64,000 nucleotides of DNA from Prevotella scopos JCM 17725 (GTDB lineage: Bacteria > Bacteroidota > Bacteroidia > Bacteroidales > Bacteroidaceae), in assembly GCF_018127785.1 (NCBI RefSeq), contig NZ_CP072390.1:1364001-1428000 (forward strand), written 5' to 3'. The position numbers and the translations under genes are program-made. Below, one piece after another: positions 35,431 through 43,197 of this stretch (the stretch's first letter is position 1; every line of letters starts with the position of its first letter). Below the pieces are notes generated by a model. It saw nothing but the letters and a program-made list of their open reading frames with translations. It was not told the origin of the DNA and did no database searches.

Positions 35431-36444
35431 ATGAAAGTAGCAATTGTTGGTGCCAGTGGTGCCGTAGGTCAGGAATTCCTGCGCATCTTAGCTGAAAGAA
35501 ATTTCCCAATAGACGACCTCGTTCTCTTTGGTTCAGAGCGTTCAGCGGGTAAGAAATACACATTCAAGGGTAAGGAATACGAAGTAAAACTGCTCCAGCA
35601 TAACGATGATTTCAAAGATGTAGATATCGCTTTCACTAGTGCTGGCGGTGGCACATCAGCCGAGTTTGCAGATACCATTACCAAGTATGGTGCTGTCATG
35701 ATAGATAACTCAAGCCAGTTCCGTCAGGATGATGACGTTCCATTGGTTGTTCCAGAGATCAATGCAGAAGACGCATTGAATCGCCCTCGTGGCATCATTG
35801 CCAACCCTAACTGTACAACTATCATGATGGTTGTTGTATTGAATCCTATCGATAAACTCAGCCATATCAAGAAGGTACATGTAAGCAGCTATCAGAGTGC
35901 TTCTGGTGCAGGTGCTGCCGCAATGGCAGAGTTGCAGCAGCAGTATAAGGAACTTGTTGAGAAAGGCGAGGTGAAGACTGTTGAGAAGTTCCCACATCAG
36001 TTGGCATACAATGTCATTCCACAGATTGATAAGATGACAGAGAACGACTATACAAAGGAAGAGGTAAAGATGTTTAACGAGACACGTAAGATTATGCACT
36101 CTGATGTTCGCACTTCTGCTACCTGCGTTCGTGTATCTTCACTCCGTAGTCACTCTGAGGCAGTATGGTTCGAGACCGAGCGTCCACTCTCTGTTGAGGA
36201 GATTCGTGAGGCTTTGAAGGCTGCTCCTGGTGTTACTGTTGTTGATGATCCACAGAACTATATCTATCCAATGCCACTTGAGAGTGCTGGCCACGATGAC
36301 ATCTATGTGGGCCGTATCCGTAAGGACCTTGCTGATGACAATGGTAATACGCTCTGGCTCACAGGCGATCAGATTCGTAAGGGTGCCGCTTTGAATGCTG
36401 TACAAATTGCGGAGTATTTGATTAAGGTGGGTAATGTGAAATAG
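35431..36444 (+). CDS. asd: Aspartate-semialdehyde dehydrogenase
   Basis: This 337-residue enzyme reduces aspartyl phosphate to aspartate semialdehyde with NADPH, feeding lysine/diaminopimelate, threonine and methionine synthesis. The N-terminal Rossmann motif [18 protein letters not shown] and the [14 protein letters not shown] phosphate-binding segment are present. The catalytic Cys is in [19 protein letters not shown], and the later [17 protein letters not shown] segment carries the active-site His. The length fits the usual bacterial enzyme. A strong terminator and a GC-rich palindrome follow. Confidence 0.97.
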   Translation: MKVAIVGASGAVGQEFLRILAERNFPIDDLVLFGSERSAGKKYTFKGKEYEVKLLQHNDDFKDVDIAFTSAGGGTSAEFADTITKYGAVMIDNSSQFRQDDDVPLVVPEINAEDALNRPRGIIANPNCTTIMMVVVLNPIDKLSHIKKVHVSSYQSASGAGAAAMAELQQQYKELVEKGEVKTVEKFPHQLAYNVIPQIDKMTENDYTKEEVKMFNETRKIMHSDVRTSATCVRVSSLRSHSEAVWFETERPLSVEEIREALKAAPGVTVVDDPQNYIYPMPLESAGHDDIYVGRIRKDLADDNGNTLWLTGDQIRKGAALNAVQIAEYLIKVGNVK

Positions 36445-36465
36445 GAAGGAAGAAAAAGAAAAGCT

Positions 36466-36505
36466 GGCCCCTCCCCCCAACCCCTCCCCCGTAGGGAGGG
36501 GAGTG
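36466..36505 (+). repeat. REP-like GC-rich palindrome, copy 1
   Basis: CCCTCCCCCCAACCCCTCCC is followed by GTAGGGAGGGGAGTG, giving a C-rich/G-rich hairpin. Relatives lie at 61046-61076 and 61152-61186. Confidence 0.75.
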
Positions 36506-36540
36506 ATTACCGAAAAAGGATAAGGGTTTGCAGAACATAA

Positions 36541-36586
36541 AAAGAGCGTATCGAGAAGACTGAAAACTTCTTGATACGCTCTTTTC
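36541..36586 (+). terminator. Intrinsic terminator of asd
   Basis: AAAGAGCGTATCGAGAAG pairs with CTTCTTGATACGCTCTTT around eight bases, followed by TCTTTT. Confidence 0.87.
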
Positions 36587-36738
36587 TTTTGCATTAATAA
36601 AGCCAATTGATGATAGGCTACATCAAAAGACATAAGCTTCACCATAGTAAACATAGTCTCTTGACCTACTAAAAACGCTATTTAACTATCGTATAACTAT
36701 CGTTTCTACGTATGAGAAACGTGCTTGGTGGAATTTTC

Positions 36739-36816
36739 TTCACGTAAATAATTATTTCTTTTCACGTAAATAAATATTTTTCTTCATGAAAATAAATATT
36801 TATTATCATGAAAAGA
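36739..36816. repeat. 22-base-period array (TTCATGAA/AAATATTT words), locus 1
   Basis: TTCACG or TTCATGAA words have their C at 36741, 36763, 36785 and 36807, exactly 22 bases apart, with A/T palindromes such as AAATATTT between them. The same words form the array at 57764. Confidence 0.82.
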
Positions 36817-36925
36817 ATTCACCGAAGTCGTTATATCATAGTCTAATAAACTATATATCAACAGAATAAACACGTGAGAAAAACGCCACAAAAAGCACGT
36901 TTAATAAGGAAGGAAAGTATGTACC

Positions 36926-37333
36926 CTACTTATTCTTCTTATAGTAAGCTACAGCAGCAGCTATATTCTCCTTCACAGCACGTGATGTATAGGTAGCTCC
37001 CGTTACACCATCAATACTCTCTGCCTTTGCAGCTTTTGATAGTTTCAAGCCATTAAACTTTGGGAATAACCCTTGCTTCACCTTCTCATAGAACTTAGGA
37101 CCCTCATGGTTTGGCAAAGCCTCAACCTTGACAACCTTATTATTCTTGATATAAACCTCTACTGGTGTTGCACCTTTAAATCCCTTTACATTTGAACAGA
37201 GGCTGGTCGTATTGACAACGTAGGTGCCATCTGGCTGCTTATACATTACCTTATCCTGCTGCACTGCAGCGAAAGCAACCCCTGTTGTTAGTACTGCTAT
37301 GGCTGCTACTGATACTAATTGTTTTTTAAACAT
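36926..37333 (-). CDS. Exported FMN-binding domain protein
   Basis: This 135-residue protein has a signal peptide ending near GVAFA-AVQQDK. The mature part is an FMN-binding domain of the NqrC/RnfG type: VEVYIKNNKVVKVEALPNHEGP, then FYEKVKQGLFPKF, then DGVTGATYTSRAVKENIAAAVAYY. The sequence DGVTGATYTS matches the motif in which ApbE attaches FMN covalently to Thr/Ser, so the protein is probably a flavinylated extracytoplasmic electron carrier. Its electron donor is not in this window. A -7 box lies 40 bases upstream. Confidence 0.88.
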   Translation of the reverse strand: MFKKQLVSVAAIAVLTTGVAFAAVQQDKVMYKQPDGTYVVNTTSLCSNVKGFKGATPVEVYIKNNKVVKVEALPNHEGPKFYEKVKQGLFPKFNGLKLSKAAKAESIDGVTGATYTSRAVKENIAAAVAYYKKNK

Positions 37334-37372
37334 AACCTATTACCTTTATTTTTTAACTGATAAATTCGACTA

Positions 37373-37380
37373 CAAATGTA
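37373..37380 (-). promoter_or_regulatory. -7 box of the FMN-binding protein gene
   Basis: Minus-strand TACATTTG, 40 bases before the ATG. Confidence 0.75.
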
Positions 37381-37431
37381 CGAAAAAGTATAAGAGTGAT
37401 GATTGCTTTTTGTATTTTTTAAGAGTTGCTT

Positions 37432-37471
37432 ATTAGCCTTATTGGGAGAATAAGGCTAATAAGACTAATAG
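37432..37471. repeat. 9-base TTAGCC array, locus 2, with hairpin
   Basis: ATTAGCCTTATT (37432-37443) and AATAAGGCTAAT (37449-37460) form a perfect 12-base stem, then the 9-base unit continues as AATAAGACT. It lies between divergent promoters. Confidence 0.72.
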
Positions 37472-37523
37472 TACCCTCCTCACTATTTTCCCAAATTTCT
37501 TCTCTCTTTAGTAAATTTATTTG

Positions 37524-37531
37524 TACATTTG
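37524..37531 (+). promoter_or_regulatory. -7 box of the LplA-LipA gene
   Basis: TACATTTG, 25 bases before the ATG at 37557. It overlaps an upstream in-frame TTG (37521) and so argues against that start. Confidence 0.75.
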
Positions 37532-37556
37532 TTCCCATAAACAATCAATACCAACG

Positions 37557-39380
37557 ATGAAATATATCCTACTACCTAAACCAGATACCATTCATCAACT
37601 ACCCTTCTACTTTGCAGTAGAAGAATATGTAGCACGGCATTATACCGATGACGACTACTTTATGGGCTGGCGTGTGAACCCCACGGTGATGTTAGGACGC
37701 AATCAGTTAATTGATAATGAGGTCAATACAGACTACTGCAAAGAACACAAGATTGATATTTTCAGACGGAAAAGTGGTGGAGGATGTATCTATGCCGACA
37801 AGGGTTGCATACAATTCTCTTATATTTCACGTGCCGTCAATGCCAATGAAGCCTTTGCTGCTTATATGCAACGAATGGCAGACTTACTAAAAGGACTGAA
37901 GATTGACGCACAGTTATCGGGTCGAAATGATATTCTCATTAACGGAACAAAGGTATCGGGTTGTGCTTTCTATCAACTGTCTAACCGTAGTGTTCTGCAC
38001 AACTCCCTACTCTTTGACACCCAACTTGACCACCTTTCTAATGCACTCACACCTGCAAAAGAGAAACTTCAAAGCAAAGGTGTAGCGTCTGTCAGACAAC
38101 GAGTGACGAATGTTGCGACCTATACACAGTTAGATATCTTGGCTTTTATGGACTATGTACGACAAGAAATGTGTGGTACTGAGGTACTCGAACTAACCGA
38201 AGAAGACATGAAAGAAGTTGCAGAGATAGAGAAAGAACTATCTTCTGATAACTTTGTTTATGGTAAAAATCCAAAATACTTCCTCGTTCGAAAGCATCGT
38301 TTTGAAGGTGTCGGAACACTTGAAGCCCATATTGAACTAAAGAATAACATCATTGGAAGCATCAATATGGTGGGTGATTACTTCCTTCTTGGCGATATCG
38401 ACCATGATTTCCTCAGCCTACTTAAAGGCTGTGAGTTCACGAGAGAGGCGGTAGAAGAGAGGTTGGAAAACATAGATCTATCCACGATTATTCGTGGTCT
38501 AAAGCTACGACAGTTCCTCCGCCTACTCTTCGGACGTGAGCCACACGTGATGAAACCAGAGTGGCTGAAGATTGACCTCACATCGAAGAAGTCGACTAGT
38601 GAGACGGCTGGCATCCTTGCCAAGCATCATCTAAACACTATCTGTACGAGTGGACTCTGCCCAAATCGCTCGGAATGTTGGATGGCTCGTACGGCAACTT
38701 TGATGATTGGCGGTGATATCTGTACTCGAAAGTGCCGTTTCTGTAACACGTTAAGTGGCAGACCCAGACTGCTCAACCCTGACGAGCCACGTCGTGTAGC
38801 TGAGTCAGTGAAAGCTCTTAAGCTACGTTATGCCGTTATTACTTCCGTTGACCGAGATGATCTACCCGACTATGGTGCAGCCCACTGGATAAAGACCATC
38901 GAAGAGATACGCCGATTAAACCCTGACACAAAGATTGAACTGCTCATTCCTGATTTCATGGGGAAGGCAGACCTCATACGCCAAGTCATGGCAACACACC
39001 CCCACGTAGCAGGACATAATATGGAAACAGTGCGTCGCCTCACACCATCAGTACGCTCTGTGGCACGCTATGAACGTAGTTTAGAAGTGCTGAGAGAGAT
39101 TGCTAACTGTGGCATCACAGCCAAGACTGGTTTTATGCTTGGTTTAGGTGAGACTCATGAAGAAATCTTAGAGACAATGGACGACATCCTTTCAACAGGT
39201 TGCCAACGCCTCACACTCGGTCAATATCTCCAACCTACTGCCGAACACCTACCCGTTAAAGCCTATATCACACCCGAAATGTTTGCTGAATATAAGCAGA
39301 TAGCATTAGAGAAAGGTTTTAAGCATGTTGTTAGTGGACCGCTTGTCCGTTCATCTTATCATGCTGCTGAAGGAGTTTAA
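37557..39380 (+). CDS. lipA: Fused lipoate-protein ligase A and lipoyl synthase
   Basis: This 607-residue two-domain protein starts at ATG 37557, because the earlier in-frame TTG overlaps the promoter box. Residues 1 to about 325 are LplA-like: RRKSGGGCIYADKG matches the RRxxGGGxVxxD substrate motif, GRNDILINGTKVSGCAFYQ holds the catalytic Lys, and an accessory domain follows (KHRFEGVGTLEAHIELKNN). Residues about 330-607 are lipoyl synthase. The auxiliary-cluster cysteines are 363, 368 and 374 (CTSGLCPNRSEC), the radical-SAM cysteines 389, 393 and 396 (CTRKCRFC), and RSSY at 598-601 closes the domain. The ligase could attach octanoate or lipoate and the synthase insert sulfur, placing both salvage and final synthesis in one chain. 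Confidence 0.94.
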   Translation: MKYILLPKPDTIHQLPFYFAVEEYVARHYTDDDYFMGWRVNPTVMLGRNQLIDNEVNTDYCKEHKIDIFRRKSGGGCIYADKGCIQFSYISRAVNANEAFAAYMQRMADLLKGLKIDAQLSGRNDILINGTKVSGCAFYQLSNRSVLHNSLLFDTQLDHLSNALTPAKEKLQSKGVASVRQRVTNVATYTQLDILAFMDYVRQEMCGTEVLELTEEDMKEVAEIEKELSSDNFVYGKNPKYFLVRKHRFEGVGTLEAHIELKNNIIGSINMVGDYFLLGDIDHDFLSLLKGCEFTREAVEERLENIDLSTIIRGLKLRQFLRLLFGREPHVMKPEWLKIDLTSKKSTSETAGILAKHHLNTICTSGLCPNRSECWMARTATLMIGGDICTRKCRFCNTLSGRPRLLNPDEPRRVAESVKALKLRYAVITSVDRDDLPDYGAAHWIKTIEEIRRLNPDTKIELLIPDFMGKADLIRQVMATHPHVAGHNMETVRRLTPSVRSVARYERSLEVLREIANCGITAKTGFMLGLGETHEEILETMDDILSTGCQRLTLGQYLQPTAEHLPVKAYITPEMFAEYKQIALEKGFKHVVSGPLVRSSYHAAEGV

Positions 39381-39441
39381 GCCATAGCTTACACTATGAA
39401 GGGTACAAAGGATCAATGATAAATGAAGTGGTATTGGGGGG

Positions 39442-39478
39442 ATTAGCCCCATAAGCCAAATAAGCCCAATTAGTCCCA
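39442..39478. repeat. 9-base TTAGCC array, locus 3
   Basis: TTAGCC/TAAGCC words start at 39443, 39452, 39461 and 39470 (9-base steps), between the lipA stop and the shared terminator. Confidence 0.72.
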
Positions 39479-39491
39479 TCATCATAACAAA

Positions 39492-39523
39492 AAGTAGGGA
39501 TACACGCTCGTGTATCCCTACTT
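39492..39523. terminator. Bidirectional terminator between lipA and OmpA gene 2
   Basis: AAGTAGGGATACACG and CGTGTATCCCTACTT form a perfect 15-base stem with a two-base loop. The two genes converge on it. Its core recurs at 51628-51660. Confidence 0.82.
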
Positions 39524-39554
39524 GCATTTAAGAAATATCTTGATTGAGCTTATC

Positions 39555-40718
39555 TTATTCCGTAATCTGAACCGTTGCACGACGGTTGAAAGAGATAGGA
39601 GACAAGGTCTCTACTCCACCCTTACCAACTGTCGTAATCTTATTGTTCTCAATACCCATCTTAACAAGTTCGTTGGCAACTACTGTTGCACGACGCTCAG
39701 ACAGTTTTTGGTTGTAATCAGCAGAACCCGTTGCGCTGTCAGCATAACCAGTCACAAGGAGATTGTTATTATTGTCCTTAGCATACTTCGCAAGTGCCTG
39801 TACGTTTACGAGGTCTTTCTGAGAAGCAATCGTAGACTGGTTGATTTCAAAGAAGACTGAAACAGGAGTTGTCACCAACTGCTTCACAGACTCCGACACG
39901 GTCTCAACAGGCTTCTGGTTTGTCAGCTCATTGCGAAGACGTGCATTCTCTTCCTCTGCATCCTGAAGGCGTGCATTCAGTGCATCGAGTGCTGCCTGAT
40001 GCTGTGTATTGATAGCTTCCATATCTGGACTCTTCTTCCAAGTACCCTTACCAATATTGAAGTTCAAACCAATTTCTGCATAAAGGTTATTGTCGTGTGA
40101 TTCCCATCCACGACGCTCATTGTTTGCGTATGCAGCTCCATCGAGGTCACCCTCATAGCGATTCCATCCTGCTTCAAGATAGACACGCATTCCCTTGCTC
40201 ACCTTCCAAGAAGATTGAACACCTGCGCTCAAACCCATAGCATAACGGTTAGCTGACATAGAACGGCCAACACCAGCACCAGCAAACGGAACAAGGTTCC
40301 AAACACGGTTCTCATTGTAACCGCAAAGAAGATTGCTCAAATTGAACATCACCTGCTCCTGCGCAATCCAATACTTATTACTGTTATCGAGCTGAGAAGC
40401 AGGATTGCTGTCAGCACCGACACGCTTACCCCAAACACCTTGTATCTTTGTACGAAGACCGATACCCGGTGTGAACCACTTACCAATAGCGAAAGCTGCG
40501 CCCGGTTTTGAACGGAAGTCTTTCAATGGACTAATAGCTGCATCACGCCCATGCTCTTGGTTAGAATACCATGCGTTCCAGTCTGCACCAAGTTGTACGA
40601 ACCAATTGCTCCAGAACGAGTTGGTAGCAACGCTATACTTCGCTGTAGGCACCTCATCTTGGGCAAAACTGGTCATAGAGACACCAGCCAACGCCAAAAC
40701 TATCAATAACTTTTTCAT
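39555..40718 (-). CDS. OmpA family outer-membrane protein (second copy type)
   Basis: This 387-residue protein has a signal peptide ending SMTSFAQ-DEVP. Residues about 25-240 form a barrel with aromatic strands (FWSNWFVQLGADWNAWYSNQ, GLRTKIQGVWGKRVG, MRVYLEAGWNRYEGDL, NLYAEIGLNFNIG). A coiled-coil stretch (TQHQAALDALNARLQDAEEENARLRNEL broken over about 250-278) leads to the OmpA domain (VSVFFEINQSTIASQKDL, LLVTGYADSATGSADYNQKL, LSERRATVVANELVKMGI). It probably tethers the outer membrane to peptidoglycan. Unlike the protein at 279-1361 it uses a coiled coil rather than KEVV repeats as spacer. A -7 box lies 80 bases upstream. Confidence 0.92.
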   Translation of the reverse strand: MKKLLIVLALAGVSMTSFAQDEVPTAKYSVATNSFWSNWFVQLGADWNAWYSNQEHGRDAAISPLKDFRSKPGAAFAIGKWFTPGIGLRTKIQGVWGKRVGADSNPASQLDNSNKYWIAQEQVMFNLSNLLCGYNENRVWNLVPFAGAGVGRSMSANRYAMGLSAGVQSSWKVSKGMRVYLEAGWNRYEGDLDGAAYANNERRGWESHDNNLYAEIGLNFNIGKGTWKKSPDMEAINTQHQAALDALNARLQDAEEENARLRNELTNQKPVETVSESVKQLVTTPVSVFFEINQSTIASQKDLVNVQALAKYAKDNNNNLLVTGYADSATGSADYNQKLSERRATVVANELVKMGIENNKITTVGKGGVETLSPISFNRRATVQITE

Positions 40719-40797
40719 AATCTTATTATTTAACGATCTTAACCTATTCTACTTCTTTATTGCTGACAGTGATTCCCAGCAATACTAAGTCTGTTCG

Positions 40798-40805
40798 CAA
40801 AGATA
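40798..40805 (-). promoter_or_regulatory. -7 box of OmpA gene 2
   Basis: Minus-strand TATCTTTG, 80 bases before the ATG. Confidence 0.75.
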
Positions 40806-40898
40806 ATAATTAAAATCTATCATAGTCGTTTTTTTCTAAAAAATACAATTTATTTAACGTTGAGAACAAATTAAATAAAGGATTATAGCGAACTATGA

Positions 40899-40927
40899 GC
40901 CCTATTCGGCTAATAAGGCTAATAACA
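40899..40927. repeat. 9-base TTAGCC array, locus 4 (short)
   Basis: GGCTAATAA occurs at 40908 and 40917, preceded by GAGCCCTATTC. It sits 16 bases past the mutL stop. Confidence 0.6.
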
Positions 40928-40942
40928 AGAAAGAAAAATCAA

Positions 40943-42835
40943 TCAACTATCGAAGAGATGCTCAATATCCTGCTGCTTCATAATCGCAATTACAGGTTCG
41001 CCAGAAGGCGTATAATTGACATTACTGCAAGCAAAGAGTTCGTTGACAATATTATCCATTTCCATACTACTCAGCACCTGACCTTGTGGTATGGCTGCAT
41101 TGCGTGCAAGACTCAATGCCAAGGCTTGATCGATTTCTTCCTTAGCACTCGTTCCGCTCTCCATTGCCGAAGCTACCATGTCATTGATAAGCGCAACTAC
41201 ATTCAGTCCTTCTATACCTGCAGGAACGCCATTAACAGCATAACTACCACCACCAAGGCTATCGAGTTGGAAGCCCATCTCAGCCATTTCGGGTAGAATC
41301 TGATCGAGAACCACTTGGTCAGAGACGGAGAACTGAACCATCTCAGGAAAGAGTACCTTCTGAGAATGTACCTTATGTTCAGACAACTGGCGCAAATACT
41401 CCTCATAGAGGATACGGATATGCGCACGGTGCTGGTCGATAATCATAAGTCCAGACTTCACAGCTGTCATGATATAACAGCCCTTATACTGATAATGAGA
41501 AGGTGCCTTGTCTTCTATCAACGACTCTGCAACAGGCTGTGTAGCTGCTGAAGGGATGATTGCCCCATCCTCCAAACTACTGCTCACAGCACCCATACTA
41601 CTACTTACCAGCTCTCCCTCGCTTTGTTCAAAGAGTTTTGACTGACGGATTTCGCCACCAGAACCTAAGTCTGCATAGAGTTCTTCCCATCCATCTGGAA
41701 CAGAAGGTTTAGCAGGTTGAGATGTCTGTTTGAAAGGATTATAAGCAGGATTGAAGTCTACCTTTGGTGCAGACATTCCGACATTGGGATTGAACACAGG
41801 AATATCAGGTTTTCCCTCCGTATCAAAGTCTATGGAAGGGATATCATTAAAGCGACCTACAGCCTCCTTTACAGCTGCAAGTAGAATCTGCCAAATAGCC
41901 TGTTCGTTCTCAAACTTTATCTCAGTCTTTGTCGGATGAATATTCACATCAATATTCTCTGCTGGTACATCGAAGTAAAGGAAGTAAGGAACTTGCTCTC
42001 CTTGTGGGATAAGTCGGTCGAAAGCCGTGATGACTGCCTTATGAAAATAAGGATGTTTCATATAGCGATCGTTGACGAAGAAATACTGATGAGCACTTTT
42101 CTTACGTGCCGCTTCTGGTTTACCTACAAAGCCGTGGATATGACAAAGACTTGTATCCACATCTATCGAAAGGAGATCCTGATTGAGTCGCTTACCAAAC
42201 ACCTCAACGATGCGCTGACGATAGCTACAAGCACGCAAATTGAAAAGTTCTGTACCATTGCTGTGCAGTGTGAAGGATATCTGTGGATAGACCAATACGA
42301 TGCGCTCAAAGGCAGTAATAATATTATTGAGTTCGGTAGTATTCGACTTTAAAAACTTGCGTCGAGCAGGTACGTTGAAGAAGAGATTTTCTACCAAGAA
42401 ATTACTTCCCACAGGACAAGAACAAGGCTCCTGACCCGTAAAGCGACTGCCAGCAATAGACAGGTGTGTACCCAAATCCTCGCTCTCCATACGGGTCTTT
42501 AATTCAATCTGAGCCACTGCGGCAATAGAAGCCAGTGCCTCTCCACGGAAACCCATCGTACGAAGAGAGAAAAGGTCGTCAGCCTTACGAATCTTGGAAG
42601 TGGCATGACGCTCAAAAGAAAGGCGTGCGTCCGTCTCTGACATACCCTTTCCATCATCGATTACCTGAATAGAAGTACGGCCAGCATCTACCACCAACAC
42701 ATCAATATGCGTTGCTCCAGCATCAATGGCGTTCTCCACCAACTCCTTAATAACAGAAGCTGGACGCTGGATAACCTCACCGGCTGCAATCTGATTGGCT
42801 ACACTGTCTGGTAAAAGTTGTATAATATCACTCAT
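40943..42835 (-). CDS. mutL: DNA mismatch repair protein MutL
   Basis: This 630-residue protein starts at the Met of [21 protein letters not shown]; an upstream in-frame start would add 26 residues overlapping the next gene and is unlikely. The GHKL ATPase motifs are clear: [42 protein letters not shown] and [17 protein letters not shown]. The transducer domain includes [17 protein letters not shown] and [16 protein letters not shown] low-complexity linker (about 370-445) precedes the dimerisation domain, which ends CPSGE-like as [21 protein letters not shown]. No endonuclease DQHA(X)2E(X)4E motif is complete, although [16 protein letters not shown] resembles it. It is the last gene of the guaB run. 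Confidence 0.95.
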   Translation of the reverse strand: MSDIIQLLPDSVANQIAAGEVIQRPASVIKELVENAIDAGATHIDVLVVDAGRTSIQVIDDGKGMSETDARLSFERHATSKIRKADDLFSLRTMGFRGEALASIAAVAQIELKTRMESEDLGTHLSIAGSRFTGQEPCSCPVGSNFLVENLFFNVPARRKFLKSNTTELNNIITAFERIVLVYPQISFTLHSNGTELFNLRACSYRQRIVEVFGKRLNQDLLSIDVDTSLCHIHGFVGKPEAARKKSAHQYFFVNDRYMKHPYFHKAVITAFDRLIPQGEQVPYFLYFDVPAENIDVNIHPTKTEIKFENEQAIWQILLAAVKEAVGRFNDIPSIDFDTEGKPDIPVFNPNVGMSAPKVDFNPAYNPFKQTSQPAKPSVPDGWEELYADLGSGGEIRQSKLFEQSEGELVSSSMGAVSSSLEDGAIIPSAATQPVAESLIEDKAPSHYQYKGCYIMTAVKSGLMIIDQHRAHIRILYEEYLRQLSEHKVHSQKVLFPEMVQFSVSDQVVLDQILPEMAEMGFQLDSLGGGSYAVNGVPAGIEGLNVVALINDMVASAMESGTSAKEEIDQALALSLARNAAIPQGQVLSSMEMDNIVNELFACSNVNYTPSGEPVIAIMKQQDIEHLFDS

Positions 42836-42843
42836 GAATGATT

Positions 42844-43134
42844 CTATAAAGCAATAAATAAAAATAAGGTAAGAAGAGCAATGACACCTGCCGAAAGAAT
42901 CAATGACACCCACATTGCCGTAAAACGATTACCTCTATGGCGCAACACTTCTGGCTTCAGAGAACCACTAATTTTGCGCTGTAACTCCTCCCGATACTCA
43001 CCCTCAGGCACCTCTTCACCATTCAATTCACGCCGAGCACGCTGCTCTATATCATTGAGCAGTTCCTTACGTTCGTCCACATACATATATTCATGATGGA
43101 AACGACGGGGGCGTGATGATTGAAAGAATAGCAT
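42844..43134 (-). CDS. Small single-span membrane protein of unknown function
   Basis: This 96-residue protein has an N-terminal soluble, charged helical part ([38 protein letters not shown]) and one C-terminal membrane segment ([24 protein letters not shown]). It lies 8 bases before mutL and 63 bases behind the OstA-like gene in the same direction, so it is probably part of that operon. The position suggests an envelope role, but the sequence shows no recognised domain. Confidence 0.72.
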   Translation of the reverse strand: MLFFQSSRPRRFHHEYMYVDERKELLNDIEQRARRELNGEEVPEGEYREELQRKISGSLKPEVLRHRGNRFTAMWVSLILSAGVIALLTLFLFIAL

Positions 43135-43197
43135 TATTTATTGTGGAATATTACTTAATAAAACACCAAATGGGTCTGTATATAAGACCCAAAGACG

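Larger units (their letters stand above)
36445..36925. other. 481-base gap between convergent asd and FMN-binding gene
   Basis: In order it contains a REP-like palindrome (36466-36505), the asd terminator (36541-36586) and a 22-base-period array (36739-36816). No gene was recognised. Confidence 0.7.

Noticed and set aside
37521..37556. Upstream TTG start for the LplA-LipA protein
   Set aside because: The TTG overlaps the TACATTTG promoter box, so it would not be in the transcript.
42836..42913. 26-residue N-terminal extension of MutL
   Set aside because: It overlaps the preceding 96-residue gene, and the family start is [10 protein letters not shown].
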